Shown in pieces: positions 10,621-24,849 of a stretch of 64,000 nt of DNA. The position numbers and the translations under genes were made by a program. Origin of the DNA: Pterois miles. Its lineage: Eukaryota; Chordata; Actinopteri; Perciformes; Scorpaenidae. Every line of letters begins with the position of its first letter. The first letter of the stretch is position 1. The stretch lies in assembly GCA_947000775.1 (NCBI GenBank), contig CAMQGK010000140.1:62001-126000 (forward strand), given 5' to 3'. The notes beneath the pieces were generated by a model, which saw nothing but the letters and a program-made list of their open reading frames with translations, ran no database searches and had not been told where the DNA came from.

Positions 10621-11074
10621 TAGGGGTGTGACGGTTCATAAAATTCACGGTTCGGTTCAAATCCCGGTTTGCGGTCCCGGTTTTGGGTTCGGTCTGTCCG
10701 TCTGTAGTCAGAGCTACATGGTCTGTGTTGGACAGTTCAGGAAGTACTGCGTAGCTTATGTGTCTGCCAGACGACATATTACAGCGCGGCTCAAGTAGCC
10801 TCATCGTATGCTGACATCCAGCGTCCTCCACGACTGCATCAGGCTGCATATCTTTCAATAGAAACATCCCTTATGCTTTGGTTGTGTTTTAGTTGTGTCC
10901 CAGCCTCTTTCCATAGGCCTTGATTTCTAGTGTGACAATATATGATGAAAAAAAAAAAAACACACAATCGGCCTCATAACCTATTTCAAACAAACCTAAC
11001 AATACATACACAAACTGAATTGTGACTAGAGAACCGAGCGGTTTGTATTTTTACTCGCACTGTTCCCATCCCTA
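10621..11074 (+). mobile_element. hAT-like non-autonomous DNA element, unit 1
   Basis: 454 bp. The left end taggggtgtgacggttcata and right end gttcccatcccta form short imperfect terminal inverted repeats, and the internal repeats of the acggttcggtt type are characteristic of teleost hAT MITEs. The flanks atacatag and gtacatga match at five of eight positions, compatible with a decayed 8-bp target duplication. It has no transposase. The long minus-strand frame through it is accidental. Confidence 0.6.
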
Positions 11075-11117
11075 GTACATGAACACCGCATTGACTCCTG
11101 GATCGTACATCAACGTT

Positions 11118-11263
11118 GGGGCCATATTGGACCTGGCTAGACTGGCCTGTAACCCAGATATAAGTGAACGAGGGCGCTGCCGTTTTGCTGGATAAAAAGC
11201 ACTATAACATTGCATTTTCAACCGATTTCAATGAGTCGTTTTATAATCAAAAGTTTATGATCC
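11118..11263 (+). repeat. Inverted-repeat arm, left (unit 1/2 junction)
   Basis: The reverse complement of this stretch aligns with 12041-12191 at roughly three quarters identity. It includes an exact 16-mer (agtgctttttatccag) and an exact ccctcgttcact. The arms enclose 777 bp of AT-rich DNA with no gene. Either a 1.07-kb element with long inverted ends or two opposed insertions of one family would fit. Equivalent pairs lie at the later unit junctions. Confidence 0.75.
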
Positions 11264-12040
11264 ATGAGGAGTAATGCTATGATATTACTTTTGTGGAAAA
11301 CTGTTAAATACATTAACGTCACTGCTTCCGGTTTATGGATCACAGGTCTGCCCTTCAGTATGGTGGGGTTCCATCATTATAGGTTATTAAAACTAGATCA
11401 TATCATATTTTCCTCAAAGCATTTTTCAAATTCTCAACTGTTTTTGTTGCATCAAGTTTATGTTACATCTTTACAATAAGTTTGTTTCTGTAACATCAGA
11501 TAAGAGCTAACATTCGGTACTGTTAGCTAACCAATGAGTTAATGTTAACTTATTGATGTTCATGTCTTACATATCATGTTTATGTCCGATATATAATAAA
11601 AATGATGCGTCTAATATTGCAAACAATAAAACTGATGACGTCAAGCTTTACAAGTGTTATCAGATTATTTCGGTTTCATAGTTGCTGTATTATCACTATT
11701 ACTCCATTAAATTCAGATACCTAACATTATTATACTATATTATTTATTATCGTTATTTATTTATGACATTTTTATTCATTTTATATATTTCATCATTATA
11801 TGGCATTATACAGGGACCTCTCTACAAGTATTAACCTTGAACAAGGAAAATGAGCCAAAGTCACACTTGACAAATGTGAGTCTTAACAGTTCCTGATGAT
11901 AAAATAATTATCTTCTATTACACAAGTGATTCAGTTCATGTCAGCCTACAAGACACACTTGTCTCCTGAGCATCTAGCAGCGATTAGAGCTTAACTATCC
12001 AGATGCTAACCGGAGACTAAACTTGATTTTTCTACACCAT

Positions 12041-12191
12041 GTACATCATAAACCCTTTAATATAATAACGGTTCATTGAAATCAGTTGGGAAATATAGAC
12101 GTTAAAGTGCTTTTTATCCAGAGAAATGGCAGCTCCCTCGTTCACTAGTACAGGGTTACAGATAAGTCTGGACAGGTCCAGTGTGGCGGCC
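12041..12191 (-). repeat. Inverted-repeat arm, right (unit 1/2 junction)
   Basis: Partner of 11118-11263. In unit 1 the equivalent is 95-245, whose own left arm lies before the window. Confidence 0.75.
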
Positions 12192-12522
12192 ACGCTGACG
12201 TATCGCTGCAGTGGGCTGAAGCGACGTCTATCTTTATACGTCTATGGTAAATACAGCCTCACAAAGCTGCTGGCATGGCTGCTGTTTGAACAGCAGCCCC
12301 TGTTGTGTGACCGGTCTACAATATTTAAGAATTAATTTTGTTTTTGAGCTTTTCTAAAAGGCTTGTTTCTTCTTCTGGTCTGCTTTCCACGTTTAGATCA
12401 TTCCTTCGGTTAAACGTCCTCCTCGAGGCTATACAACCTCAGACACCCTGCTGGTTCATGTCTTGCATTGAAGTCGAAAATGTGTGGTGTGTATGTGGTT
12501 ACACAGGTGAATACAGTATGCT

Positions 12523-12902
12523 TCACCTGTTGAGCCTGGGACTGTGAGGACAGTGGTGATGATGCCACAGGACATGATGGTTTTCCTGCCAGCATCTCCT
12601 CATGACGTCCAGGATCCCTTCATCGGTCACTGCTCCAGTTGATAAAACTTGTGACAACTAGAAGTAAAACAGAGGGAATAATCATAAAGGTACCAGGGTG
12701 GGGGGTCGGTCTCACCAGACACATAGGAGATAAGCATGCCTGAAAGTATTGTGTAGATTTAGTAAATGATTGGTACTAGTTTGCGGTGCTTTTCCAGCAG
12801 AGAGTGTCTGTGAGATTCTCCAAACACCTCCATCAGGTTCTGCACCGAAGCGCCATCTTTGCCCATCAGCAGCCAGAAGACTCGCTCCATGTTGTTCAGG
12901 TC
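12523..12902 (-). other. Exon-like ORF pair, unit 2 copy
   Basis: Identical translation to the unit 1 pair: ORFs at 12759-12902 and 12523-12657, each with the same acceptor. Confidence 0.3.
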
Positions 12903-14497
12903 CTACAGGCCAGAAGTCAAGGAGTGACCAAACATGCCAATACAACGGTTCATTTCTTATAGCTTTACACACATGTAGGACATTTAAAATAATACCTGAC
13001 TAACTTCATATGAATGGCAATTTTTTTAATGCCGAAATCGATAAATTTGCTGGAGGTGTTACCAGCGCCAGACCTAGGGGGTATCTGGACCGGCAGAGAG
13101 GGCTACACAGGCGGTGAAGCACAGCGTAGCCAAGAGATAAACGCTGTAGATCAATAGGGAGAAAGACCAAAGTTAGCGTCTTGTCTCAGCCACAGCTTGT
13201 TTATTTCTCCACAATTTCATACAGTATCTTCATTCACATATTAACATATACAGTCCCTTTAACACGTATCAAGCACTATCGCATTATCGCATTATACATA
13301 TTCTCCTAACTGGCACTTCACAGCAGCGCTAAGGCGCTTTGCCCATGACACATTAACAAGTGTTAGAATACAACCACCGTCTTTACACACTGTTGGCTGG
13401 CTAACACTTTTTAGGAACATTTGCAACTTATTTTCTAACTCTACTGAACATTATGCCACTTCATATCACTTTACCACACTTACAAAACTACTGTGTAAAA
13501 CTAAAGTTCACGGACGCAACTGCTAAAAATGGCGATCTCCTTCGTAGCATTTAGCAACATAGTAAACCCGCTACACTTCTCAAACATGTCAACATCTTCT
13601 TACAACATTAGCAGACGATTTATATAACATTCACATTAGCTGCTGATACAACATAAACATTGAAAAATGAGTTTTGCAGTACCTGTAGATCAATAGGGAG
13701 AAAGACCAAAGCTAGCTTCTTGTCTCAGCCACAGCTCGCTTATTTGTGAGCTGCGCGTGAGCAGAGCACGTAGTTACAGTCTCCCTTAAAAGATCTACAG
13801 CAGCACCAGGGCGCCATCTACTGGCGGGGAGGTGTAATAACCTCAAAATAAGGACTGTGGAGAAGCCGCTAGCCGTTTTAATGCTGCACGCTACCTCTGT
13901 CACGGACAGGAAACGGTGTCGTATGGCGATAACATGCGGCCCGGCCGGCCGTCGCTCTCATCTCCGTGGTCAAATGAGCTGACGATATCACTGAAGAGCA
14001 CCCAGATACTGACATTTATGTTAAATGCATTCCAACGGCCCCCATGGAGCTGACCATGGATGGATAAAGAGAGCGGAGCTGACAGGAGAGCTAGAGACCA
14101 CCTCGGAGAAATTAGAGGAAGTAGACAAACCTGAGTCAGCAGACACCTGAACTGATGTGACTGAGTCAGTGAAAAGTAGTTTGTAGGCAAAATGGTTGAA
14201 ATGTTCAGCTTCTGCCACTGAAAAGTGGTGCTCATATTTAACCTAAACTGCTGAAAACAAAATAAATAAATAAATAAATAAATAAAAACAAAAGCAGAAT
14301 TTGCATTTGTACTTTTTTGATGTAAGATTGATGGAGGCATAGGCGTATGAGCAGTTGAGCAAATGGAGCAGATGCATATATCTATTTTTTCTATATCTAC
14401 TTTTTGTCTTTTTATCACATCTGAAGGGGCTAAATTAAAAAAAAAGAAAAACAACAGGTCTTTTAAGTGTTACATGGCTATTCATATTTTGCATCAA

Positions 14498-14787
14498 CCC
14501 ATCCATCCATCGTTCTGCAACTGCTTATCCCATCTGGGATCACAGGGGGGCTGGAGCCGATCCCAGCTGACAGTGGGTGAAGGCGGGGTTCACTCCGGAC
14601 AGGTCGCCAGTATATCGCAGAGCTGACACAAAACCATTCATTGTCACATTCATACCTACAATTTAGAGTCACCAATTAACGGTGAGAAGATGCAAACTCC
14701 ACACAGAAGAGCCCCAAGCTGAATTTGAACCTGTGAGCCTCTTTCTGTGAGGCAACAGTGCTAACCACTGCAGCACCATGCAGCCCA
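14498..14787 (-). mobile_element. L2-like LINE 3' tail, unit 2
   Basis: Same insertion and same internal deletion as in unit 1, so it predates the array amplification. Confidence 0.65.
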
Positions 14788-15579
14788 TCATCCCTGTTGT
14801 TGAAACACAATGTAAACATACATTGTGTTTCACATTGTCCAGTGTGGATCACACAATGTAAATCTCATATGAATTGGATCATTGTTGTCACATAACACTG
14901 ATTTCCTGTTGCCAGGAGGTGACGCTATGACGTCAAATCAATATTGCCATGTAGATGTTTTCAGATGTTTTCAGGCCTGGACTGTTATGAAGTAGGTCAA
15001 GTTTGGGGCAGACTCACACATCTAGGTGAAATATGCCACCGGTGAAATCATTAGGGGGCGCTACGAAGCCAATTTGCTACATCCGACAATGGGACCAATG
15101 TCAAAATCTGATTTCACGCACTTCTGACAAGTGTGCCAATTTTCAAGATGTTTTGAATAGCCCAAGCACCTTGTTTTTCTGCTCAAAGACACAATATAAT
15201 AATAATAATAATAATAATAATTAGGAAAACGATAGGGGCCCTCATCAATAAAAGACCTAACTCTCACTGTATGTGAATAGGAAACTAGGGATGGGCCTAA
15301 TGTTTCAAAATAAAAGTTAATTCTACCCAAATACTACTTCCTGTCCCACACTTATACTTGTAAAGGCTTATTCCATCCAAAGATTACTTTCTAGATTCAA
15401 AACCGGCGAGACCTTAACATCCTTTGTGCAAAGTTCATTGGTGAACAGTAAATTGTGTTGGAGATTTTTGGGATGCATCTTCAGTAGTGTTTCTTCAGAT
15501 CATCGGGGTGTTTGGGCCTTTAACACTATACACCCTCACCAACGGGCTGATCAAACCTCAGCTTGCATCCCACGCCCAG

Positions 15580-15886
15580 TTAGCAGAAAAACAATTGCCT
15601 TTTAGGCTTGACCTTTTGGCTGCTTCTTTCTGTTGCTTCCGATGCACCTTTGATGGCTGAGCGCTGGCTCTGGCCCCTGAATCCCAGGTCCCTCAAGGGT
15701 TTGGTGGTAGATGCTGCCACAAAAACTCTGAACCGGACCTCCACTGGGCGGATTTGTGTGTCCAGCCCCGATGTTGAGCTTCAGCGGCTCATTGGCCTCA
15801 TCTACTGCCTCCTCCCGGGGCACGGTGAGCTCAGTGATGTAAACCGTCTTCAGGGAGGGGGACCAGAGCACCAAGTCGGGTCTTAA
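15580..15886 (-). pseudogene. Degraded mobile-element ORF fragment, unit 2
   Basis: Same fragment with the class A one-base loss. Confidence 0.5.
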
Positions 15887-16217
15887 ACCAGAAGTCTATC
15901 CGCATTTCAGCTTAGAAATTTCTGTCTTTTCAGCAACGCTTTGCAATAAATTTCAGCTGTCATTTTCTGCAGGAAATGTGATCATCTAGTTTTTTTTTAA
16001 AGTATTCTATTGCAGTGCTTCATTTAGCTGCTGTAACTGCTTATTATCCATACTCAAACTGTTAAACTTAAACAATCATCACATGATCATCATCAGCACA
16101 CTCTCAACCTAAAGTAGTTAGTCTTATTGCTATGTTCAAAAAGCTCCATTACATCCACTGTTATTTTTAATTTTTATTTTTCTATTTACAAATTATAAAC
16201 AAATATACACATTACAA

Positions 16218-19200
16218 CTAGTGGTCATCTATCTTGAACAGTGATAACTGGTCAGCAGATGTCCTGGATTTGGACACCATCTTCCTGATCTTGCGAGGGA
16301 ACCACAACAGTTTTCTCCTCACTCGCCGCATTATGCTGTCCCTACTGGAGTTGGCCTTGGGGCTGTCCACACCGGAGTCGTCCTCGACGGGTTCGGGGCT
16401 GTTGGGTTCCTGCTCCTCCACTGCCTCGCTGTGGACCGGCTGTTCTGACAGCAGGTCCCGATTCATCAGCGTGCGGGGGGACAGGGGCAGGGGGCTGCCG
16501 TACTCCTGGAGTTTTAAGAGAAAACCACTGTCAGTTATTTATATTCATTGTTCATTCAATAGAGAGAAACAGATTTATTCAGCCTCTACCAGCAGTGAGA
16601 GGTGAGGAGCTGGAGGAAAAACTGTAGCCTACCTCCTTGAAGCGGAAGGCAACATAACAGAAGTCTGTCGATCCATCCTGGACATCACCACCGTGAGGAG
16701 ATGTGTCCGACAGCAGAAGAGGGCACTCTGAAACAACCAATATGAGTTAAGTCGCAGGAAAGACATATTGACGTACATATTTATCCTAAAATTCACACCA
16801 AACATCACTGAAAAAAACTGCTATTACTACTGCTACTATCTACTATTCATGTCAGACAGGAGTATTTGGCTGCGGTCGAAGAATTCAAAATAAATTGAAA
16901 CCAGATGGTCGTCACTAGCCACTCATATTCATCAACATGAATCCCAATTAGTATACGACTGTATGAAGATAATATGCAAGATAAGCATATTGTTTGTTTT
17001 CATGAACAGCAGAATGATGCGTCACTGTAAATGTTGCAGCTGCAAGGAATTGTGGGACGGCATTATCTCCTTTCCTTTGGTAAAGGATGCTCCAGTGTGT
17101 CCTAAGCTAAAGGAGATGAGAAAGGAAGCACTGATGCACCTTTCCTCAGCGTTTAGAGAGTCTGAGCAGCTCTCATCACGGCTGCTACTCAGATACTTCG
17201 GGGTCATTTCACTCCGTCAGGAACCTTCCTCAGAGAAAAAGACTTTTCGTCCGCAGCCTTTGTCAATGTGTCTGCGTTGGCACCTACCTTTAAAGGTGCG
17301 TGTGTCCTCCTCATTGTCCAGTTTAGGGACGTACGGAGGCCTCTGATTAAGGAGGTCGCTCCAGTCCACAGCTTTGAAGAATGGGTGTCTTTTCACCTCA
17401 TAGGCTCCTCCTGGAGAAGAAATGACAACAACATTTAGTTTGTACATCTCCACATGTTGGTCCTGATACCTGACCCAAACATTCCACACTGCCCTCAAAG
17501 GTCTCTGGATCTCTCAGGGTCTAGTCTCTCTATGGACATTATCACTTTATATGTAGCTCACGTCTGACCGTGACACCACTTAGTACTCCAATAAAACACA
17601 GTTTCTCTGTTTCTTATACAGTCTGTCGTTAGTAAAGCTGTCACTTACTTGTACCAAGACGCGTCTCACAGTTCTTATCCAAGAGAAGATGCAGGAGGCT
17701 GTTGGCAGCCTGTATCCCTGGATTGTCTATATTTGGTGTCAAGAGTTCATCTGGAAAAGAAGCACATATCAGTTGATCTGATCAAGGACTTTACATTTAA
17801 TTGACATCACCAAAGGGACCGAATGACATAATTCTTAGACGAAAACATCATAAACCTAGCGTAAAAATGTAAATCTCAAATTCAAACGAAACAAGAAATG
17901 AAAGCTACTTTGTGACAGATTTTAAAGTTAAATCACAAAGTAGCTACGTGTTGAGTCATTTTTAAAATACAGAAAGATTCATTCAGAACGGCTAGAGTGA
18001 CAAACGTGTAGAAAGGTTGCATGTGATGAGAAGATAATGAATGAGCTAAAGATTCCTACCTTTGGTCACTCGGCGACGGACCTCCGGAGCATCCTTGACC
18101 CAGTCCTTGATCCTGTAACCGAAAGGTGTGACGCCAAACAGGAATTTGTACAGAATAATCCCTGCGGCCCACCAGTCTACGGGCTTTCCGTAGCCCGTCC
18201 GTAGTATCACCTCTGGGGCTAAATATGGAAGCGTGCCGCAACACTGTGGGAGAAAATGAAGTAGGAAAATACATATAACACAGGATTTACACAAGTTTAA
18301 ATAAGAAGAAAGAAAGAAAAGAATAGAAGAGACTAACCTCTCCATCAGTGAACTCTCTGGCAACTTGCCGACAGGCTTCCTCAGTCAGGCAGGCTGCCAT
18401 GTTCACTGACCCGGACTTGGACAGCCCGAAATCCGCCACAGTTAGGTGTCCCGTGTTTGTGATCAGAAGACTACAATGGAGGGAAGCAGAACATGTCTCA
18501 TGTTACACTATATGACAGGATTGGTCCACTTCAGTAGCAAGAAGGACAAACAGGAAAGTCATTGGGGGTTTGTGGGCTACTACTCTACACAGTGGACAAA
18601 TATGCTGCTTTATGCTAATGTAGGTGTGTATTTATTATTGGTTATCAATGAACAACACAAAACAATGATAGATATTGTCCAGAAATCCTCACAGGTACTG
18701 ACTTTAGCATCAAAAATATGCTCCAATCATAACATGCAAACTGCAGCCCAACAGGCAACAGCAGTTGTCAGTGTGTCAGTGTGCTGACTTGACTATGACT
18801 TGATCCAAACTGCATGTGATTATCATAAAGTGCTCATGTCTGTAAAGGGGAGATTGGTGGCTATCCACACAACCCATTTACATTCATACATCTGGAGGTC
18901 AGAGGTCAAGGGGCCAGTCTGACCCTCTCGCCAAAATTCAGCAGAAGTATTTAACCTTATTTGCAACAAGCTATGACACGGTTGGTACCGACGGATTCAA
19001 TATCACGATACCAGTATTTTCACTGTGTCTTTAAAACTGACCCCAGTACAACATCCAGAAGATCACTTGTCTTAATGCCTTCAAGACATTAGTGTTGTTA
19101 AGGTGAATTTGCATTAATCCGTTATTATTGTGTAAACTTTGACATGGTAGATTAATACTGAAGACATTAATACTGAAGACTGAGAAAATGCCTGTCGTCA

Positions 19201-21566
19201 AAGCTAAAGGGGGCTACAAAAGATTGGGTAAAAATATCAGTACTGGGAGAGTTTCTGTAAATTTAGCTCCAACTTAAAAAGAGGTTTGTTACACCCTTCT
19301 CCTGAACAGCGATTGTCCAATCATAGCTAAGCAACTATATCTAGGCATGTCACTTCTGTCAGGCTTTGAGTTTCCTAAAGCAACATTATCAGAGCAAAGA
19401 AATGGCTTTAAACAGTGTTTATATCTACAAATAATTAAATGTATAAAGAAATCATAAACAGTGGATGTCTACGCTCTCCGAGTGCCCTTCTAGATTTAAA
19501 ACTGGTCAGTTGGAAAGAGAAAGAAAGTCAGAGACTGTGTTTTCAACCAACTCATTAAAATTACGTTAGCTTTGTTAGCTCGCTAGCTTCGGCTGAGACA
19601 TCTGCCAGCGACAGAGTAGCAGCTTCTAATTTCCAGCCAACAACCATCAATTTTGATGGCTAGAAATTTCAAACCTCAAATGGTATATCTGCCACCAACG
19701 TTGTTGTAAACTGTACCATGCAATAATGAAAAGCATGACAGGCGTAGTAACAATAACTAAGGAGGGCCTAAAACCAGACATGGAAAAACAATAAATTATG
19801 AGATTATGAAGATGTCCCTTCCAAAGGGACAGGTCGAAGCCTTACTTGTCAGGTTTGAGGTCTCGGTGGATGATGCCGTGGTTGTGGATGTACTCCAGTG
19901 CTAACACGAGCTCTGCAGCGTAGAAGCGGGCCACATATACAGCGAAACACTTATTGTATGTCAGCAAGGTGCCAAAATCCCCACCTACAAGATCAGCGAG
20001 AGACACAACAGGTCAGATGCTATGTGTAGGTCTTCTCAGAGTGTGTCACATGTGTACAGTGGATACAGTGTATATGCATGTATGACCGATCCAAAAGCAA
20101 CCTCCTTACCTCCGACATACTCCATCACCATGTACATGTGGTTCTTCGTCTCAAATGAGCAAAACAAGGAGACGACAAGAGGGCTGTCAAGGAAGGCGAG
20201 GATGTCCCGCTCCAGCAGGACGTCATCCCTCTGTTCCTTGTACTGCGGTTTGATTTGCTTCATGGCAAAAACCCGACGAGTCTCCTTGTGGCGCACAAGG
20301 TTTACAGTACTGGACAAGAGAGGAAAGGAAACGTGAGCAGCTTCTATGACTGAGTATCAGAAAAGAAACTGTCCAGATGGAGCAAAATAACTCTACACCA
20401 CATCTCTCTCTTTTCTGCTTTGACTGGACTCTCTGCGCTATCCAAAGAGTCAGTGTGAACACAAAGACAGCAGTCTGTCTTACTCACCCAAAGGCACCTT
20501 TGGCAATGTATTTGCCGATGTCAAAGTCGCTCCTCACCGGTTTTATCGGAGGAGGCCTGCAGGCTGCGCGGGTCTAAATCAAACACAGGAACGACAAAAA
20601 AGTTGAAATGCAAAATGTATACTGAGCTAAAGTTACATCAGAAAAGCAGCCTTGTTTTCAGTTTGACAAACCAGCCTTTTTTAGTGGATCCAGTGGGACT
20701 GTGTAATACTTAAAATTTCAATTTACCTTCAGTGGAGTTATAAAAATCATCATATTTCAACCATAAATTGTTTTGCAGTCCAAATGAATAGAAGTGAACA
20801 GGTAAAACTACAATGATTAAATTAATAAGATTAAATCACATTATTTAGTCATTCTTTTTATGCCACGATGGGTAACAACACTGTGTATATTAATGAAGCG
20901 TTGCACTGCAAATTTTATCATAAACCAAAATATCATTGCTGGGTCTTTAAAATACCCGTAGTTGCATTCCCCCTCTGTCTGAAATGCTCCATTTTAGGGC
21001 CTGTCTCTTTAAGACCCCCTTCTGAAAAAACCCAGTCTGCTTGTGAGGCAAATATATAAATAGACAAATAATATAAATAGTACACCTTTAAAAAAGGTAG
21101 TTTGTGGGTTGGTAGGTACTCCAGATACTCAAATGTATGTGTACGAGCACTGTAAAGTGAGTTTTTCATGATATGTCCCCTTTAAAACATCATTTCAGTG
21201 AGAATGGTTTTGGGATTTTTGTTATTTGGAGAAACAGGTTGCAAATTACAAAGAGAAGATCACTTGTTTTGCATCACATAGTGCTGGCGTAGGCTAAATC
21301 ATCATCAGTGTTAATAAGATTTAAATGTTTGAATCAGCTGGAAACAAAACGTCTCAAAGATGAGAAATACTTACCTCGTGGAGAATCTTCTCCAGTTTAT
21401 TTTCCAGCTCCAGGAAGTAGCTGCAGCTGACCAGGCCGCCCTGCAGCACGTCGCCACAGGTTCTGGTCAGCTCAGCGAGCTGGCTCTGGATGAACGTCAG
21501 GGTCCGGGTGGCCCGAGGTAGATCGCCGTCAGAGAACTTCACCGTCTTCGCCATGTGGACCAGGTG
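16218..21566 (-). CDS. MAST-family serine/threonine protein kinase, compact form, copy 2
   Basis: Exons 21375-21566 (ATG at 21554), 20488-20573, 20110-20309, 19846-19984, 18338-18470, 18060-18243, 17649-17750, 17288-17410, 16633-16727 and 16218-16505. I saw no amino-acid difference from copy 1 in the exons compared, and splice sites and stop are the same. The substitutions seen between units 1 and 2 fall in introns and intergenic DNA (16756 and 19052/19066 are intronic). The catalytic K, E, HRD and DFG residues are kept, so this copy also looks functional rather than decayed. Confidence 0.88.
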
Positions 21567-22566
21567 CTTGAATGACAGCAAAATGTAGTTAGACAATTAC
21601 AGTACAGTAGTATCTACATTCATACAGATGAGCTCACCTACTGTAGTATAACCAGTAATAGTCTGATGCACAAATATACTGAATATAAAAGCTGTTCGAA
21701 AATAAACAATAATCCCACTTTTAGAAAAAAAAATGGTGCTCAGTAATGTTTCATATACTTCTACAAAACACAATAAACCTGAACCTCAGTTTGTTTGATT
21801 TCTCCAAATGTGATAACTAGATTATAGCAAACTAAACTGCAGAGGAAGAGCTGTGACTGTGAACTAAAATTATATGGCCAAATAAGTCTATACACTGTCC
21901 ATTTATCAGATGATAATCAACTTTTTTATGGGATATCAACTTTAAAATGCTAAAATAAAGTGTTAATAAAAGGAAATAAATACATACAGTTCTCAAGATA
22001 CAGGATCTTTTTGCTAACGATAATAGCAGAGAAACAGTCAATACAAGCTGACAACGCAAAATCCACCAGTCAGTTTTCACCACTTAACTGAGGCTGCTGA
22101 GTCAATTGATGTGTGTCTGTCTGTCCTCTGTGCTGCAGGTCTCCAAATGATGTAAACAAACCATCTCCAGGAGTTTCAAAACTCTCCTGTAAATTCAAAA
22201 AATTCAAGGACTCTGATTGGCTCCTGTGAATCAACAAAACTCAGCTTGTTGCCATGATTTGTTGCCATGTTCTCCACTATGAGACCAATACAGGAATATT
22301 ATCTTATCTTATCTTATAAAAACAAAAAACTATGTGGCATTTGCTCAAATAACAATGCTTTGTATAAACAATATAAAACCATTTTAATATGTGTATAATA
22401 ATGTGACTATCAAACAGTTTCATTTGAAATAATGGTAATGTAATAATTGTTTTACGCATCTCAACACCACAGTTTTCGGACATGAGGAAAAATGAAAAAG
22501 AAAAGTTTGGATGCATAAAAGGCTTCAGAAATTGTATTAAATATTTTTTTGTGCGTATATACATAG

Positions 22567-23021
22567 TAGGGGTGTGACGGTTCATAAAATTCACGGTTCG
22601 GTTCAAATCCCGGTTTGCGGTCCCGGTTTTGGGTTCGGTCTGTCCGTCTGTAGTCAGAGCTACATGGTCTGTGTTGGACAGTTCAGGAAGTACTGCGTAG
22701 CTTATGTGTCTGCCAGACGACATATTACAGCGCGGCTCAAGTAGCCTCATCGTATGCTGACATCCAGCGTCCTCCACGACTGCATCAGGCTGCATATCTT
22801 TCAATAGAAACATCCCTTATGCTTTGGTTGTGTTTTAGTTGTGTCCCAGCCTCTTTCCATAGGCCTTGATTTCTAGTGTGACAATATATGATGAAAAAAA
22901 AAAAAAACACACAATCGGCCTCATAACCTATTTCAAACAAACCTAACAATACATACACAAACTGAATTGTGACTAGAGAACCGAGCGGTTTGTATTTTTA
23001 CTCGCACTGTTCCCATCCCTA
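22567..23021 (+). mobile_element. hAT-like non-autonomous DNA element, unit 2
   Basis: Same insertion as unit 1, with one extra A in the internal A run. Confidence 0.6.
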
Positions 23022-24469
23022 GTACATGAACACCGCATTGACTCCTGGATCGTACATCAACGTTGGGGCCATATTGGACCTGGCTAGACTGGCCTGTAAC
23101 CCAGATATAAGTGAACGAGGGCGCTGCCGTTTTGCTGGATAAAAAGCACTATAACATTGCATTTTCAACCGATTTCAATGAGTCGTTTTATAATCAAAAG
23201 TTTATGATCCATGAGGAGTAATGCTATGATATTACTTTTGTGGAAAACTGTTAAATACATTAACGTCACTGCTTCCGGTTTATGGATCACAGGTCTGCCC
23301 TTCAGTATGGTGGGGTTCCATCATTATAGGTTATTAAAACTAGATCATATCATATTTTCCTCAAAGCATTTTTCAAATTCTCAACTGTTTTTGTTGCATC
23401 AAGTTTATGTTACATCTTTACAATAAGTTTGTTTCTGTAACATCAGATAAGAGCTAACATTCGGTACTGTTAGCTAACCAATGAGTTAATGTTAACTTAT
23501 TGATGTTCATGTCTTACATATCATGTTTATGTCCGATATATAATAAAAATGATGCGTCTAATATTGCAAACAATAAAACTGATGACGTCAAGCTTTACAA
23601 GTGTTATCAGATTATTTCGGTTTCATAGTTGCTGTATTATCACTATTACTCCATTAAATTCAGATACCTAACATTATTATACTATATTATTTATTATCGT
23701 TATTTATTTATGACATTTTTATTCATTTTATATATTTCATCATTATATGGCATTATACAGGGACCTCTCTACAAGTATTAACCTTGAACAAGGAAAATGA
23801 GCCAAAGTCACACTTGACAAATGTGAGTCTTAACAGTTCCTGATGATAAAATAATTATCTTCTATTACACAAGTGATTCAGTTCATGTCAGCCTACAAGA
23901 CACACTTGTCTCCTGAGCATCTAGCAGCGATTAGAGCTTAACTATCCAGATGCTAACCGGAGACTAAACTTGATTTTTCTACACCATGTACATCATAAAC
24001 CCTTTAATATAATAACGGTTCATTGAAATCAGTTGGGAAATATAGACGTTAAAGTGCTTTTTATCCAGAGAAATGGCAGCTCCCTCGTTCACTAGTACAG
24101 GGTTACAGATAAGTCTGGACAGGTCCAGTGTGGCGGCCACGCTGACGTATCGCTGCAGTGGGCTGAAGCGACGTCTATCTTTATACGTCTATGGTAAATA
24201 CAGCCTCACAAAGCTGCTGGCATGGCTGCTGTTTGAACAGCAGCCCCTGTTGTGTGACCGGTCTACAATATTTAAGAATTAATTTTGTTTTTGAGCTTTT
24301 CTAAAAGGCTTGTTTCTTCTTCTGGTCTGCTTTCCACGTTTAGATCATTCCTTCGGTTAAACGTCCTCCTCGAGGCTATACAACCTCAGACACCCTGCTG
24401 GTTCATGTCTTGCATTGAAGTCGAAAATGTGTGGTGTGTATGTGGTTACACAGGTGAATACAGTATGCT

Positions 24470-24849
24470 TCACCTGTTGAGCCTGGGACTGTGAGGACAG
24501 TGGTGATGATGCCACAGGACATGATGGTTTTCCTGCCAGCATCTCCTCATGACGTCCAGGATCCCTTCATCGGTCACTGCTCCAGTTGATAAAACTTGTG
24601 ACAACTAGAAGTAAAACAGAGGGAATAATCATAAAGGTACCAGGGTGGGGGGTCGGTCTCACCAGACACATAGGAGATAAGCATGCCTGAAAGTATTGTG
24701 TAGATTTAGTAAATGATTGGTACTAGTTTGCGGTGCTTTTCCAGCAGAGAGTGTCTGTGAGATTCTCCAAACACCTCCATCAGGTTCTGCACCGAAGCGC
24801 CATCTTTGCCCATCAGCAGCCAGAAGACTCGCTCCATGTTGTTCAGGTC
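24470..24849 (-). other. Exon-like ORF pair, unit 3 copy
   Basis: Identical translation to the unit 1 pair: ORFs at 24706-24849 and 24470-24604. Confidence 0.3.

Larger units (their letters stand above)
1..11946. repeat. Tandem array unit 1 (class A)
   Basis: First of six head-to-tail copies. The motif tacaagacacacttgtctcc at position 1 recurs at 11947, 23894, 35839, 48690 and 60814, and everything between recurs in the same order. The phase is set by the window edge, so the true duplication breakpoint is unknown. By eye, units 1-3 differ only at scattered single bases and homopolymer lengths. The unit contains one complete MAST-like kinase gene. Confidence 0.97.
11947..23893. repeat. Tandem array unit 2 (class A)
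   Basis: Second copy, 11947 bp. It is collinear with unit 1 apart from a few substitutions (for example G at 14345, A at 16756, C at 19052 and 19066) and homopolymer changes. It carries a complete copy of the kinase gene. Confidence 0.97.

Noticed and set aside
10358..10867. 169-codon minus-strand frame repeated in each unit
   Set aside because: It runs through the terminal repeat region of the hAT-like element, shows no protein family character, and is broken in unit 5.
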